From positions 186,001 to 250,000 of the forward strand of contig NZ_LIVT01000001.1 in NCBI RefSeq assembly GCF_001905905.1: DNA of 64,000 bases, in the 5' to 3' direction. The notes beneath the pieces were generated by a model that saw only the letters and a list, made by a program, of their open reading frames with translations, was not told the DNA's origin and made no database searches. Source of the stretch: Streptomyces sp. CB02366 (lineage in GTDB: Bacteria > Actinomycetota > Actinomycetes > Streptomycetales > Streptomycetaceae). This document shows, in pieces, positions 16,110-24,862 of the stretch; the stretch's first letter is position 1; the number at the start of each line of letters is the position of its first letter. Position numbers and translations under genes: made by a program.

Positions 16110-19100
16110 GTGTCGTCTCAGTCCCCCAGTAACTCGAGCATCTCGACCGACCAAGCCGGTCCGGGTACCAACCCGGCCGCCGCGTTCGGCGCCAATGAAT
16201 GGCTCGTCGACGAGATCTACCAGCAGTACCTCCAGGACCCCAGTTCGGTCGATCGCGCCTGGTGGGACTTCTTCGCCGACTACAAGCCGGGCGCGTCCGG
16301 CACGGCGGACAAGCCCGCTCCCGGCGCCGGGGCCTCGGGGGCCCCGGTGACCGAGGCCGCCGCGACTCCGGCGAAGGCCGCACCCGCCGCCGCCCCGGCC
16401 GCTCCCGCGCAGCCGGCCCCCGCCAAGGCCGCCCCGGCCCCGGCGAAGGCCGCCCCCGCCCCGGCGAAGCCCGCGCCGGAGAAGAAGCCCGCCGCCGCGC
16501 CCGCCAAGGCGAAGGCCGAGGAGTCCACCGAGGCCGCCGGCGGCCCGGAGTACGTGACGCTGCGCGGCCCCTCGGCCGCCGTCGCGAAGAACATGAACGC
16601 CTCGCTGGAGCTGCCGACGGCCACGTCCGTCCGCGCGGTCCCGGTGAAGCTGCTCTTCGACAACCGCATCGTCATCAACAACCACCTCAAGCGCGCCCGC
16701 GGCGGGAAGATCTCCTTCACGCACCTCATCGGGTACGCGATGGTGCAGGCCCTCAAGGCCATGCCGTCGATGAACTACTCCTTCGCGGAGAAGGACGGCA
16801 AGCCGACGCTGGTCAAGCCGGAGCACGTCAACCTGGGTCTGGCCATCGACCTGGTGAAGCCGAACGGCGACCGCCAGCTGGTCGTCGCGGCCATCAAGAA
16901 GGCCGAGACGCTCAACTTCTTCGAGTTCTGGCAGGCGTACGAGGACATCGTCCGGCGCGCCCGCATCGGCAAGCTCGGCATGGACGACTTCACCGGCGTC
17001 ACCGCCTCGCTGACCAACCCCGGCGGCATCGGCACCGTCCACTCCGTGCCCCGCCTGATGCCCGGTCAGGGCCTCATCATGGGCGTCGGCGCGATGGACT
17101 ACCCGGCGGAGTTCCAGGGCACCTCGCAGGACACCCTCAACAAGCTCGGCATCTCGAAGGTCATGACGCTCACGTCGACCTACGACCACCGGGTCATCCA
17201 GGGCGCCGCCTCCGGCGAGTTCCTGCGCGTCCTGTCCCAGCTGCTGCTCGGCGAGAACGACTTCTACGACGAGATCTTCAAGGCGCTGCGCATTCCCTAC
17301 GAGCCGGTCCGCTGGCTCAAGGACATCGACGCCTCGCACGACGACGACGTCACCAAGGCCGCGCGGGTCTTCGAGCTGATCCACTCCTACCGGGTCCGCG
17401 GCCACGTCATGGCCGACACCGACCCGCTGGAGTACCACCAGCGCAAGCACCCCGACCTGGACATCACCGAGCACGGCCTCACCCTGTGGGACCTGGAGCG
17501 GGAGTTCGCGGTCGGCGGGTTCGCCGGCAAGACGATGATGAAGCTCCGCGACATCCTCGGCGTGCTCCGCGAGTCGTACTGCCGCACCACCGGCATCGAG
17601 TTCATGCACATCCAGGACCCGAAGCAGCGCAAGTGGCTCCAGGACCGGGTCGAGCGCCCGCGTCCGAAGCCCGAGCGCGAGGAGCAGCTGCGCATCCTGC
17701 GCCGGCTGAACGCGGCCGAGGCGTTCGAGACCTTCCTGCAGACGAAGTACGTCGGCCAGAAGCGGTTCTCCCTGGAGGGCGGCGAGTCCGTCATCCCGCT
17801 GCTGGACGCCGTCCTCGACTCCGCCGCCGAGGCCCGCCTCGACGAGGTCGTCATCGGCATGGCCCACCGCGGCCGCCTGAACGTGCTGGCGAACATCGTC
17901 GGCAAGTCGTACGCGCAGATCTTCCGCGAGTTCGAGGGCAATCTCGACCCGCGTTCGATGCACGGCTCCGGCGACGTCAAGTACCACCTGGGCGCCGAGG
18001 GCACCTTCACCGGTCTGGACGGCGAGCAGATCAAGGTCTCGCTGGCCGCCAACCCCTCGCACCTGGAGGCGGTCGACCCGGTCCTGGAGGGCATCGCCCG
18101 CGCCAAGCAGGACATCATCAACAAGGGCGGCACGGACTTCACGGTCCTGCCGGTCGCGCTCCACGGCGACGCGGCCTTCGCGGGCCAGGGCGTCGTCGCC
18201 GAGACGCTCAACATGTCGCAGCTGCGCGGCTACCGCACCGGCGGCACCGTGCACGTGGTGATCAACAACCAGGTCGGCTTCACCGCCGCCCCGGAGTCCT
18301 CGCGCTCCTCGATGTACGCCACCGACGTGGCGCGCATGATCGAGGCGCCGATCATCCACGTCAACGGCGACGACCCGGAGGCCGTGGTCCGCGTCGCGCG
18401 GCTCGCCTTCGAGTTCCGGCAGGCGTTCAACAAGGACGTCGTGATCGACCTCATCTGCTACCGCCGCCGCGGTCACAACGAGGGCGACAACCCGGAGTTC
18501 ACCAACCCGCAGATGTACACCCTGATCGACAAGAAGCGCTCGGTGCGCAAGCTCTACACCGAGTCCCTCATCGGTCGCGGCGACATCACGCTGGAAGAGG
18601 CGGAGCAGGCGCTCCAGGACTTCCAGGGCCAGCTGGAGAAGGTGTTCGCCGAGGTCCGCGAGGCCACCTCGCAGCCGGCCGCCCCGCACGTGCCGGAGCC
18701 GCAGGCCGCGTTCCCGGTGCCCGTGGAGACGGCCGTCTCGGCCGAGGTCGTCAAGCGGATCGCCGAGTCGCAGGTCAACATCCCCGAGTCGATCACCGTC
18801 CACCCCCGTCTGATGCCGCAGATGCAGCGTCGCGCGGCCTCGGTGGAGAACGGCACGATCGACTGGGGCATGGGCGAGACCCTGGCCATCGGTTCGCTGC
18901 TGATGGAGGGCACCCCGGTCCGGCTCGCCGGCCAGGACAGCCGCCGCGGCACGTTCGGCCAGCGCCACGCGGTCCTGGTCGACCAGGTCACCGGCGAGGA
19001 CTACACCCCGCTGCTGTACCTGACGGAGGACCAGGCCCGGTACAACGTCTACGACTCGCTGCTCTCGGAGTACGCGGCGATGGGCTTCGAGTACGGCTAC

Positions 19101-19907
19101 TCGCTGGCCCGCCCGGAGTCGCTGGTCATCTGGGAGGCCCAGTTCGGCGACTTCGTCAACGGCGCGCAGACCGTCGTGGACGAGTTCATCTCCTCGGCCG
19201 AGCAGAAGTGGGGCCAGACCTCCGGCGTCACGCTGCTGCTGCCGCACGGCTACGAGGGCCAGGGGCCGGACCACAGCTCCGCGCGTCCCGAGCGCTTCCT
19301 CCAGATGTGCGCGCAGGACAACATGACGGTCGCGATGCCGACCCTGCCGTCGAACTACTTCCACCTGCTGCGCTGGCAGGTGCACAACCCGCACCACAAG
19401 CCGCTCATCGTCTTCACCCCGAAGTCGATGCTGCGTCTGAAGGCGGCGGCGTCCTCGATCGAGGAGTTCACCTCCGGCGGCTTCCGCCCGGTGATCGGCG
19501 ACTCGACGGTCAAGCCGGAGAACGTCCGCAAGGTCGTCTTCGTCTCGGGCAAGCTGTTCTACGACCTGGACGCCGAGCGGGAGAAGCGCGGCGACACGGA
19601 GACCGCGATCATCCGGCTGGAGCGGCTGTACCCGCTGCCGGGTGCGGAGATCCAGGCCGAGATCGCGAAGTACCCGAACGCCGAGAAGTACCTGTGGGCC
19701 CAGGAGGAGCCGGCGAACCAGGGTGCGTGGCCGTTCATCGCGCTCAACCTGATCGACCACCTGGACCTCGCGGTCGGCGCCGACGTGCCGCACGGCGAGC
19801 GCCTGCGCCGCATCTCCCGGCCGCGCGGCTCGTCCCCGGCGGTCGGTTCGGCCAAGCGCCACCAGGCCGAGCAGACGCAGCTGGTCGAGGAGGTCTTCGA
19901 GGCCTAG
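16110..19907 (+). CDS. kgd: Multifunctional 2-oxoglutarate dehydrogenase Kgd (E1/E2 fusion)
   Basis: 1265 residues from a GTG at 16110 (GGAAGAGGG ~11 nt upstream; an in-frame GTG at 16083 is the alternative). N-terminal small domain with [13 protein letters not shown], an Ala/Pro/Lys-rich flexible linker ~75-150, then the E2-type succinyltransferase domain ([10 protein letters not shown], catalytic His), then the thiamine-dependent E1 domain ([11 protein letters not shown], the [11 protein letters not shown] region, the C-terminal LYPLP and W-A-Q-E-E-P motifs). Decarboxylates 2-oxoglutarate and feeds succinyl groups to the TCA cycle with the shared E3; in actinobacteria it binds the FHA protein OdhI/GarA. 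Length and order match actinobacterial Kgd. Confidence 0.97.
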   Translation: MSSQSPSNSSISTDQAGPGTNPAAAFGANEWLVDEIYQQYLQDPSSVDRAWWDFFADYKPGASGTADKPAPGAGASGAPVTEAAATPAKAAPAAAPAAPAQPAPAKAAPAPAKAAPAPAKPAPEKKPAAAPAKAKAEESTEAAGGPEYVTLRGPSAAVAKNMNASLELPTATSVRAVPVKLLFDNRIVINNHLKRARGGKISFTHLIGYAMVQALKAMPSMNYSFAEKDGKPTLVKPEHVNLGLAIDLVKPNGDRQLVVAAIKKAETLNFFEFWQAYEDIVRRARIGKLGMDDFTGVTASLTNPGGIGTVHSVPRLMPGQGLIMGVGAMDYPAEFQGTSQDTLNKLGISKVMTLTSTYDHRVIQGAASGEFLRVLSQLLLGENDFYDEIFKALRIPYEPVRWLKDIDASHDDDVTKAARVFELIHSYRVRGHVMADTDPLEYHQRKHPDLDITEHGLTLWDLEREFAVGGFAGKTMMKLRDILGVLRESYCRTTGIEFMHIQDPKQRKWLQDRVERPRPKPEREEQLRILRRLNAAEAFETFLQTKYVGQKRFSLEGGESVIPLLDAVLDSAAEARLDEVVIGMAHRGRLNVLANIVGKSYAQIFREFEGNLDPRSMHGSGDVKYHLGAEGTFTGLDGEQIKVSLAANPSHLEAVDPVLEGIARAKQDIINKGGTDFTVLPVALHGDAAFAGQGVVAETLNMSQLRGYRTGGTVHVVINNQVGFTAAPESSRSSMYATDVARMIEAPIIHVNGDDPEAVVRVARLAFEFRQAFNKDVVIDLICYRRRGHNEGDNPEFTNPQMYTLIDKKRSVRKLYTESLIGRGDITLEEAEQALQDFQGQLEKVFAEVREATSQPAAPHVPEPQAAFPVPVETAVSAEVVKRIAESQVNIPESITVHPRLMPQMQRRAASVENGTIDWGMGETLAIGSLLMEGTPVRLAGQDSRRGTFGQRHAVLVDQVTGEDYTPLLYLTEDQARYNVYDSLLSEYAAMGFEYGYSLARPESLVIWEAQFGDFVNGAQTVVDEFISSAEQKWGQTSGVTLLLPHGYEGQGPDHSSARPERFLQMCAQDNMTVAMPTLPSNYFHLLRWQVHNPHHKPLIVFTPKSMLRLKAAASSIEEFTSGGFRPVIGDSTVKPENVRKVVFVSGKLFYDLDAEREKRGDTETAIIRLERLYPLPGAEIQAEIAKYPNAEKYLWAQEEPANQGAWPFIALNLIDHLDLAVGADVPHGERLRRISRPRGSSPAVGSAKRHQAEQTQLVEEVFEA

Positions 19908-19950
19908 TCCTCCAGGACCGCACGGCCGCACGAGCGGCCCGTACGTCGCA

Positions 19951-19985
19951 GGGCCCGGTTCCGCGCTGGTCGCGGGGCCGGGCCC
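19951..19985 (+). terminator. Terminator after kgd
   Basis: 15-bp stem GGGCCCGG-TTCCGCG / CGCGGGG-CCGGGCCC in which the two apparent mismatches pair as G-U in RNA; 5-nt loop. Starts 44 nt past the stop. Confidence 0.8.
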
Positions 19986-20044
19986 TCGGCGTACCCGTGC
20001 GTCTGGCGTTCTCGCAGGTGTACGGGCCCCGATATCCTGGCCGC

Positions 20045-20230
20045 ATGTACTTCACGGACCGTGGCATCGAGGAACTGGAGAAGCGGCGCGGCGAGGAGGA
20101 GGTCACCTTCGAGTGGCTCGCCGAGCAGTTGCGGACGTTCGTCGACCTCAACCCCGACTTCGAGGTGCCCGTGGAGCGCCTCGCGACCTGGCTCGCCCGT
20201 CTGGACGACGAGGACGACGAGGACGCGTAG
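20045..20230 (+). CDS. Small acidic DUF6104-like protein
   Basis: 61 residues, ATG at 20045. Begins MYFTDRGIEELEKRRGEEE, continues with a predicted helix TFEWLAEQLRTFVDLNP and ends in a run of Asp/Glu (DDEDDEDA). This compact, strongly acidic family is conserved next to kgd in Streptomyces and is annotated as DUF6104; function unknown. The reading frame has the expected G/C third-position bias and the gene is followed by a strong hairpin. Too short to carry a catalytic domain; it may be a regulator or partner of a neighbouring enzyme, which is speculation. Confidence 0.8.
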   Translation: MYFTDRGIEELEKRRGEEEVTFEWLAEQLRTFVDLNPDFEVPVERLATWLARLDDEDDEDA

Positions 20231-20272
20231 GCTCCCGGCCCCCGGGCAGCTCCCGCGGGGCCCCGGCCTCAA

Positions 20273-20302
20273 GGGGCCCTCGGCCTTCCGGCCCAGGGCC
20301 CC
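20273..20302. terminator. Bidirectional terminator
   Basis: Nested palindrome GGGGCCCT-c-GGCC-TTCC-GGCC-c-AGGGCCCC between convergent genes. Confidence 0.8.
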
Positions 20303-20318
20303 GCTCCGCCTTCCGGTC

Positions 20319-21149
20319 TCAGGGCGCTTCCGCGCCGGCCCTGGCCCGCTCGTAGAGGAGCCCGAGCGCGCCCTGTGCCAGCAGCACCGCGCCGGCCGCC
20401 GCCCAGCCGCCGCTGCGCCGCCGGGCGCCCCACAGCAGCAGCGGAAGCCCGGCGGCGAGCTGGACGGCGGCGACGGCCCGCGCGCGGGGGCCGCGCACCC
20501 ACGGGCCCATCCGGCCGTTCTCGACCGCGTCCAGCTCCACGCGTACGGCGTCGCGCCAGCCGCCCCACTCGACGCGTTCCACCCCCCGCTGCACCGCCGC
20601 CACGGCGCGCAGCCGGTCGGCGCTCTCGCCCGGTGAGAGCCCGGCGGGCAGGGTCAGGCCGGTCCGGGTGAGGACGGCGAGCAGTCCGCGCAGCCGGGCC
20701 TCGGCGTCCGCTTCCGGGTCCGGGCGGGTCAGCTCCTCCAGCGTCTGCACGTCGAGTACGGGGTCGAGGCCGAGCCGCGCCGCGAAGGTGCGCATCGCCT
20801 CGTCCTCGCCCGCCGGGGTGCCGTCGGCCAGCCAGACGTAGCCCACGGGCCTCCGGAAACCGGCGGCGAGGGTGTATCCGGCCCGGTCGGCGTCCCACCA
20901 CAGGGCGAGCACCGGCCAGGGGGACCCCACGGCGAGCGCGGCGGCCCAGCCGCCGAGGACGCGGTCCACCGGCTCGGCCTCCTGCCCCGGACCCGCGCTC
21001 CGCCAGGGCTTCCCCTCCGGGACGAGCACGCTCCACTCCTCGCCCGCGCGGGCGAGGAACATCTGCTCGCGCAGCAGGTGGGCGAGCGGCCGTACGGTCT
21101 CGGGGTCGGCCCGGCACAGCAGGAGCGCCCCGGTCGGTGTCGCGTTCAT
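20319..21149 (-). CDS. Hypothetical protein with C-terminal membrane segments
   Basis: 276 residues from the ATG at 21149. The first ~210 residues are soluble, with Trp-rich strands (PVLALWWDADRAGY, VGYVWLADGT) and a long helical middle. The C terminus has two hydrophobic stretches, AVAAVQLAAGLPLLLWG and GWAAAGAVLLAQGALGLL, predicted to be a membrane hairpin. No catalytic motif recognised. Divergent from the DUF4097/PadR operon, sharing its ~210-nt upstream region. The family seems Streptomyces-restricted; no function proposed. Confidence 0.75.
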   Translation of the reverse strand: MNATPTGALLLCRADPETVRPLAHLLREQMFLARAGEEWSVLVPEGKPWRSAGPGQEAEPVDRVLGGWAAALAVGSPWPVLALWWDADRAGYTLAAGFRRPVGYVWLADGTPAGEDEAMRTFAARLGLDPVLDVQTLEELTRPDPEADAEARLRGLLAVLTRTGLTLPAGLSPGESADRLRAVAAVQRGVERVEWGGWRDAVRVELDAVENGRMGPWVRGPRARAVAAVQLAAGLPLLLWGARRRSGGWAAAGAVLLAQGALGLLYERARAGAEAP

Positions 21150-21292
21150 GGCTCACACGCTAAGGCAATTTGTCCGCATACGAGGCAGTTGGAGCCGTTC
21201 GGCCCCCACCGGAGCCCCGACGCTCCCCCTTCCCTGCCTTCCCGGCCTCCCCGGCCTTCCCCGCCCCGCGATGCCTTGACTTCCCCCATCCG

Positions 21293-21324
21293 CGATATAT
21301 CGTGTTCTCATCAAGACGCGATAT
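21293..21324. promoter_or_regulatory. Candidate PadR operator upstream of DUF4097-padR
   Basis: Perfect 10-bp palindrome CGATATATCG (21293-21302), with a related half CGCGATAT at 21317-21324; CGCGATAT occurs in both repeats, about 26 nt apart. This AT-rich island in a GC-rich region lies 36-67 nt upstream of the first gene. It may be the binding site of the PadR protein encoded second in the operon. Confidence 0.5.
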
Positions 21325-21359
21325 GTTGCGTCGTCACGCGTTTCCGGGAGGTCACATCC

Positions 21360-22217
21360 ATGCCTGTGTCGACATGGACCATCGCCGAGCCGCGCGAGCT
21401 CGTCCTCGACGATCCGGTGGAGGCGCTCCACGTGCGCGTCGTCGACGGCACGGTGAACGTGGTCGGGTCCGACGAGCCGCACGCCCGGCTGGAGATCTCC
21501 GCGATCGAGGGGCCGCCGCTGGTCGTGACCCACGAGGACGGCCGGCTCACCGTGGCCTACGAGGATCTGCCCTGGCAGGACTTTCTGCGCGCGTTCGCCT
21601 CGCGCAGCCGCCACCGCAGCGCGGTGGTCTCCCTGGTGGTGCCCACCGCCTCGTCCGTGGAGGTCGGCGTGGTCGGCGCCGAGGCCGTCGTCTCCAACAT
21701 CGGCGGACGTACGGAGATCCGGAGCGTCGGCGGCGACGCCACGCTCGTCGGGCTGACCGGCCCGGTGCGCGGGCACAGCGTCTCTGGCGCCCTGGAGGCC
21801 CAGGGCGTCACCGGAGACCTGCGCTTCCACTCCGTCTCGGGCGGTCTGACGGTGATCGACGGGGCGGGGCCCTCGGTGCGGGCGGATTCGGTCAGCGGCG
21901 ACATGGCGCTGGACCTGGCTCCCCTCGACACGCCCGCGAACGTCTGGCTGACCACGGTCACCGGAGAGATCGCGGTCCGGCTGCCGCACCCGGTGGACGC
22001 CAGGGTCGAGGCGAACACCGCGACGGGGTCCGTCTCCAACGCCTTCGAGGAGCTGCGGGTCGGGGGGCAGCTGAGCGCGAAGAAGATCACCGGCGCGCTG
22101 GGCGCCGGAAAGGGGGACCTGCGGGTGACGACCGTCTCCGGTTCGATCGCCCTGCTGCGCAGGCCGCCCGCCGAGGACGACATGTACGCCGCCGAACCGA
22201 CCGGAAAGGTTCTCTGA
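21360..22217 (+). CDS. DUF4097 beta-strand repeat protein
   Basis: 285 residues from the ATG at 21360, with GGGAGG at good spacing. Built of a right-handed ladder of short strands: repeated S-V-S/G units (IRSVGGDATLVGL, GHSVSGALEAQG, FHSVSGGLTVI, ADSVSGDMAL, TTVTGEIAV, TTVSGSIALL), typical of DUF4097/adhesin-like folds. No signal peptide, so it is probably cytoplasmic. Such genes commonly pair with PadR or with anti-sigma/LiaX-like proteins; here the PadR gene starts 1 nt after the stop, so they form an operon. A role in envelope-stress sensing is inferred from relatives only. Confidence 0.85.
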   Translation: MPVSTWTIAEPRELVLDDPVEALHVRVVDGTVNVVGSDEPHARLEISAIEGPPLVVTHEDGRLTVAYEDLPWQDFLRAFASRSRHRSAVVSLVVPTASSVEVGVVGAEAVVSNIGGRTEIRSVGGDATLVGLTGPVRGHSVSGALEAQGVTGDLRFHSVSGGLTVIDGAGPSVRADSVSGDMALDLAPLDTPANVWLTTVTGEIAVRLPHPVDARVEANTATGSVSNAFEELRVGGQLSAKKITGALGAGKGDLRVTTVSGSIALLRRPPAEDDMYAAEPTGKVL

Positions 22218-22218
22218 C

Positions 22219-23301
22219 ATGCCCCCCGTTTTCGCCCACGGCCGTCTGCGGCTGTACCTCCTCAAGCTCCTGGACGAGGCGCCCCGCCACGGCTACGAGA
22301 TCATCCGCCTGCTGGAGGAGCGCTTCCAGGGCCTGTACGCCCCGTCCGCCGGCACGGTCTACCCGCGCCTGGCCAAGCTGGAGGCCGAGGGCCTGGTCAC
22401 CCACGCCACCGAGGGGGGCCGCAAGGTCTACTCGATCACCGACGCCGGCCGCGAGGAGCTGGCGGGCCGCGGCGGCGAACTGGCCGATCTGGAGCTGGAG
22501 ATCCGCGACTCGCTCTCCGAGCTGGCCACGGAGATCCGCGACGACGTGCGAGGCGCGGCGGGCCGGCTCCGCAGCGACATGCGGGCGGCGGCGTCGGAGT
22601 CCCGGCAGGGTGCGAAGGCCGGGCCCGGGTCCGGGTCCGGGAGGGCGAAGAGCGGAGGGAAGGGCGCCCCGTCCTCCCCCTTCGGCGACTTCGCCGACTT
22701 CGGCGACTTCGGCAAGCTGGGCGACCTCGGCGAGAGCGAGACGTGGCGCACGGCGAAGGAGGAGCTGCGCCGGGCCCGCCACGAGTGGAAGGAGCAGGCC
22801 CGCCGGGCGAAGGACGAGTCCCGGCGCGCCCGCGAGGACGCCGAGCAGGCCCGCCGTCAGGCCAAGGAGGCTCAGGAGAAGGCGCAGGAGAAGGCGCGCG
22901 AGCAGATGCAGGCCGCCGTCCGCCAGGTGCAGGAGCGCTTCGCGCGGGGCGACTGGCCCTCCGGCGTACGGGAGGGGCTCGCGGAGATCACCGGCCAGCT
23001 CGGCGGCTTCGCCCGCACCGGCGTCTGGCCCCCGTTCGGCAAGCCCGAGCCGGACGCCTCCGAGCCCGCCCAGGAGGCGGCCCCCGGGGCTGACTGGGCA
23101 CGGGACGTGCCGTCGGCCGGGGATCCGGTGCGCGACCTGGACCGCCTGCTGGATCGTTTCCGCGATGGCGTCCGGGACGCGGCCCGCGACCACGGGGTGA
23201 CGGAGGACCAGCTCGGGGAGGCCCGCCGCCACCTGGGTGCGGCGGCGGCCCGGATCGAGGCGCTGCTGACGCCGGGCACGGGGGACGAGCGGAAGCCCTG
23301 A
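22219..23301 (+). CDS. PadR family regulator with long helical C-terminal region
   Basis: 360 residues. The N-terminal ~90 residues are the PadR winged helix: LYLLKLLDEAPRHGYEII, the recognition segment SAGTVYPRLAKLEAEGLV, and wing GRKVYSITDAGREEL. Ordinary PadR-s2 proteins are ~180 residues; this one continues with a Gly/Ser/Lys-rich linker and then a highly charged coiled coil (~175-235, Arg/Lys/Glu/Gln heptads), an amphipathic segment and a C-terminal helical bundle. The extension may mediate oligomerisation. It probably represses its own operon through the CGATATATCG region. Confidence 0.88.
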   Translation: MPPVFAHGRLRLYLLKLLDEAPRHGYEIIRLLEERFQGLYAPSAGTVYPRLAKLEAEGLVTHATEGGRKVYSITDAGREELAGRGGELADLELEIRDSLSELATEIRDDVRGAAGRLRSDMRAAASESRQGAKAGPGSGSGRAKSGGKGAPSSPFGDFADFGDFGKLGDLGESETWRTAKEELRRARHEWKEQARRAKDESRRAREDAEQARRQAKEAQEKAQEKAREQMQAAVRQVQERFARGDWPSGVREGLAEITGQLGGFARTGVWPPFGKPEPDASEPAQEAAPGADWARDVPSAGDPVRDLDRLLDRFRDGVRDAARDHGVTEDQLGEARRHLGAAAARIEALLTPGTGDERKP

Positions 23302-23354
23302 ACCGGCGGCCGGGACAGGGGCCTCCGCGCACGACGGGCAGCGCGCGGCGGGCG

Positions 23355-23384
23355 GGGGCTCCCCGAGCCGGAGGCGGGAGCCCC
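23355..23384. terminator. Hairpin between padR and the Clp-N gene
   Basis: GGGGCTCCC / GGGAGCCCC, 9-bp perfect stem with 12-nt loop, in the convergent spacer. Confidence 0.6.
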
Positions 23385-23506
23385 GCGACGGACGGGCCCC
23401 GGGGCCACGCGGACGCCGTAGGGGGGCCGCTCGCGTCGCGCACCCCTCCCCCGTACGGCGGGCGCGTACGCGACCGGCACGCGCGACTCGTCCGCCCGTC
23501 AGGCGC

Positions 23507-24082
23507 TCACCCCGCTCGGGCCCGGCCCTCGTCCGGGTCGGGGCCGTACATGGCGCGCCGCACGGTCGCGTAGGTCGCGCCGTGTTCGGCGAGGACGTCG
23601 GCGACGACTCCGGGTTTCGCGGTGAGGGCGAGCAGCAGGTGCTCCTCGCCGATGAACCGGTCACCGCGCCCCAGGGCGACCCGGAGCGCGTTCTCCAGCA
23701 CGCCCTTCGCCCCCGGGGTGAAAGGGCGGTGCCCCGACCACCACCGGCGGCCACCGCGGGCGGCGGACAGCGCCCCTTCCCCGTGGGTCCCCTCGACCCG
23801 GGAGACGATCGCGCCGACGTCGATCCCGAGGCCGGCGAGGGCGTCGGTGTCGGCCCTGGTCAGGCCGCCCCGGCGGCGGGCCTCGGTGAAGGAGGCGGCC
23901 AGGGAGGCGCGGCGGTCGCGGAGGCCGAGGGCGGTGAAGGCGAATGAGGCCCGGCCGCCCTCCTGGTCCAGCAGGGCGAGCAGCAGGTGCTCCTCGGTGA
24001 CCGTGTCGGCCCCGGCGCGCTCGGCCTGGACGACGGCGCCCTTCACGGCGGCGCGGGCGCCCCGGGTGAATCGCTCGAACAT
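23507..24082 (-). CDS. Clp N-terminal domain protein (ClpN, no AAA module)
   Basis: 191 residues; the ATG overlaps the HTH gene stop (ATGA). Two Clp-N repeats: FERFTRGARAAVKGAV...TEEHLLLALLDQEGG at ~1-60 and FTPGAKGVLENALRVA...IGEEHLLLALTAKPG at ~125-170, as in the adaptor/substrate-binding N domain of ClpA/ClpC, but with no ATPase domain. Probably a free adaptor or a substrate/antibiotic-binding protein. Co-transcribed with a small HTH protein; control by the twin TGTCAA-N6-TTGACA sites is likely. Confidence 0.88.
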   Translation of the reverse strand: MFERFTRGARAAVKGAVVQAERAGADTVTEEHLLLALLDQEGGRASFAFTALGLRDRRASLAASFTEARRRGGLTRADTDALAGLGIDVGAIVSRVEGTHGEGALSAARGGRRWWSGHRPFTPGAKGVLENALRVALGRGDRFIGEEHLLLALTAKPGVVADVLAEHGATYATVRRAMYGPDPDEGRARAG

Positions 24083-24291
24083 CAACGCCTCCCGTACTTC
24101 TTGTGCACGGCCTGCCGGCTGACGCCCAGCTCGGCGGCGATCTCCTGCCACGACCAGCCCTGCACGCGCGCACTGCGCACCTGTACGGCTTCGAGCTGTT
24201 CCAGCAGTCGCCGCAGCGCGGCCACCGCCCGCAGCCCGACGCGCGGGTCGCGGTCACCGGCACGGGCGGCCAGATCCGTTGCTTCGGTCAT
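24082..24291 (-). CDS. Small helix-turn-helix protein, partner of Clp-N gene
   Basis: 69 residues. N-terminal amphipathic helix with RLLEQLEAVQVRSARVQG and a C-terminal HTH: WSWQEIAAELGVSRQAVHKKYG, close to the region-4/ HTH-23 fold. First gene of the pair with the Clp-N protein. The start codon is 6 nt after a good -10 box, so the message is probably leaderless. Two perfect palindromes overlap its promoter, and the simplest reading is that this protein binds them and represses its own operon. Confidence 0.88.
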   Translation of the reverse strand: MTEATDLAARAGDRDPRVGLRAVAALRRLLEQLEAVQVRSARVQGWSWQEIAAELGVSRQAVHKKYGRR

Positions 24292-24293
24292 GA

Positions 24294-24311
24294 TGTCAAT
24301 CTACGTTGACA
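24294..24311. promoter_or_regulatory. Operator 1, TGTCAA-N6-TTGACA
   Basis: Perfect 6-bp inverted repeat. It overlaps the -10 hexamer (24298-24303, TAGATT on the minus strand) just upstream of the HTH gene. Confidence 0.8.
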
Positions 24312-24326
24312 AACCTTCCGTGTCAA
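24298..24326 (-). promoter_or_regulatory. SigA-type promoter of HTH/Clp-N operon
   Basis: Minus strand: -35 TTGACA (24326-24321), 17-nt spacer, -10 TAGATT (24303-24298), then 6 nt to the ATG at 24291. Initiation at or next to the ATG is expected, giving a leaderless mRNA. Confidence 0.75.
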
Positions 24327-24338
24327 TCGAAGTTGACA
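24321..24338. promoter_or_regulatory. Operator 2, TGTCAA-N6-TTGACA
   Basis: Second perfect copy, 27 nt from the first. It covers the -35 box and extends into the 3' end of the GNAT gene. Confidence 0.8.
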
Positions 24339-24862
24339 TCGTCGTCGGCCAGGCGCGCGTGGCGCTCCACGTCGTAGCGGACGTCGCCGTACCGCAGCTT
24401 GCCCCGCTCGATGCCCTCGGGCGCGAAGCCGGACCGCCGGGCGACCCGGCAGGAGGCGGTGTTGTCGGTGCGGTGCCCCAGCTCCAGCCGGTACAGACCG
24501 AGTTCGCCGAACGCCCAGCGTGCCAGCGTCCGCACCCCGGCCGGGGCGACGCCCCGGCCGCGGGCCGACTCGATGGTCCAGTAGGAGACCCAGCCGAGCT
24601 GATGGACCGGGTTGACGACGGTGAGCGCCACACAGCCGAGCACCTCGCCCTCCTCCCCCACGACGGCCCAGGAGTAGCCGGTGCGCGCCCCCCGTTCGCG
24701 CACGCGTTCCGCGATCCAGGCCAGCGCCCCGAGCCGGTCGTCCACGGGCCGGTCCGTCTGGCGGTCCATCTCCTCCGGGGCGAAGGCCCGGAGCACCGCC
24801 GAGGCGTCGTCGGGATGCCAGGGCCGCAGCAGAAATCCTTCAGGGGCGGTCAGTTCGTCCAT
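24323..24862 (-). CDS. GNAT family N-acetyltransferase (RimJ/RimL-like)
   Basis: 179 residues from the ATG at 24862. Acetyltransferase fold: N-terminal FLLRPWHPDDASAVLRAF, strand-4 region LGCVALTVVN, YWTIESARGRGVAPAGVRTLARWAF (acetyl-CoA pyrophosphate loop R-G-R-G-V-A), and LYRLELGHRTDNTASCRVARRSGF (typical of RimJ/L: N-x-x-S-x-x-V-A-x-x-x-G-F). Transfers acetyl to an amine of a protein N terminus or small molecule; substrate unknown. Its start lies within the 3' end of the GH5 gene (23-nt overlap), so it is translated downstream of that gene. Confidence 0.88.
   Translation of the reverse strand: MDELTAPEGFLLRPWHPDDASAVLRAFAPEEMDRQTDRPVDDRLGALAWIAERVRERGARTGYSWAVVGEEGEVLGCVALTVVNPVHQLGWVSYWTIESARGRGVAPAGVRTLARWAFGELGLYRLELGHRTDNTASCRVARRSGFAPEGIERGKLRYGDVRYDVERHARLADDDVNFD

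Noticed and set aside
15792..19931. 1379-codon open frame antisense to kgd
   Set aside because: It mirrors kgd codons, has Val/Arg/Gly/His-rich noise composition and no start signal; only its 3'-most 72 codons outside kgd look coding-like.
16199..20230. 1343-codon plus-strand frame over kgd
   Set aside because: Wrong frame of kgd; only its last 61 codons (20045-20230) are a real small gene.
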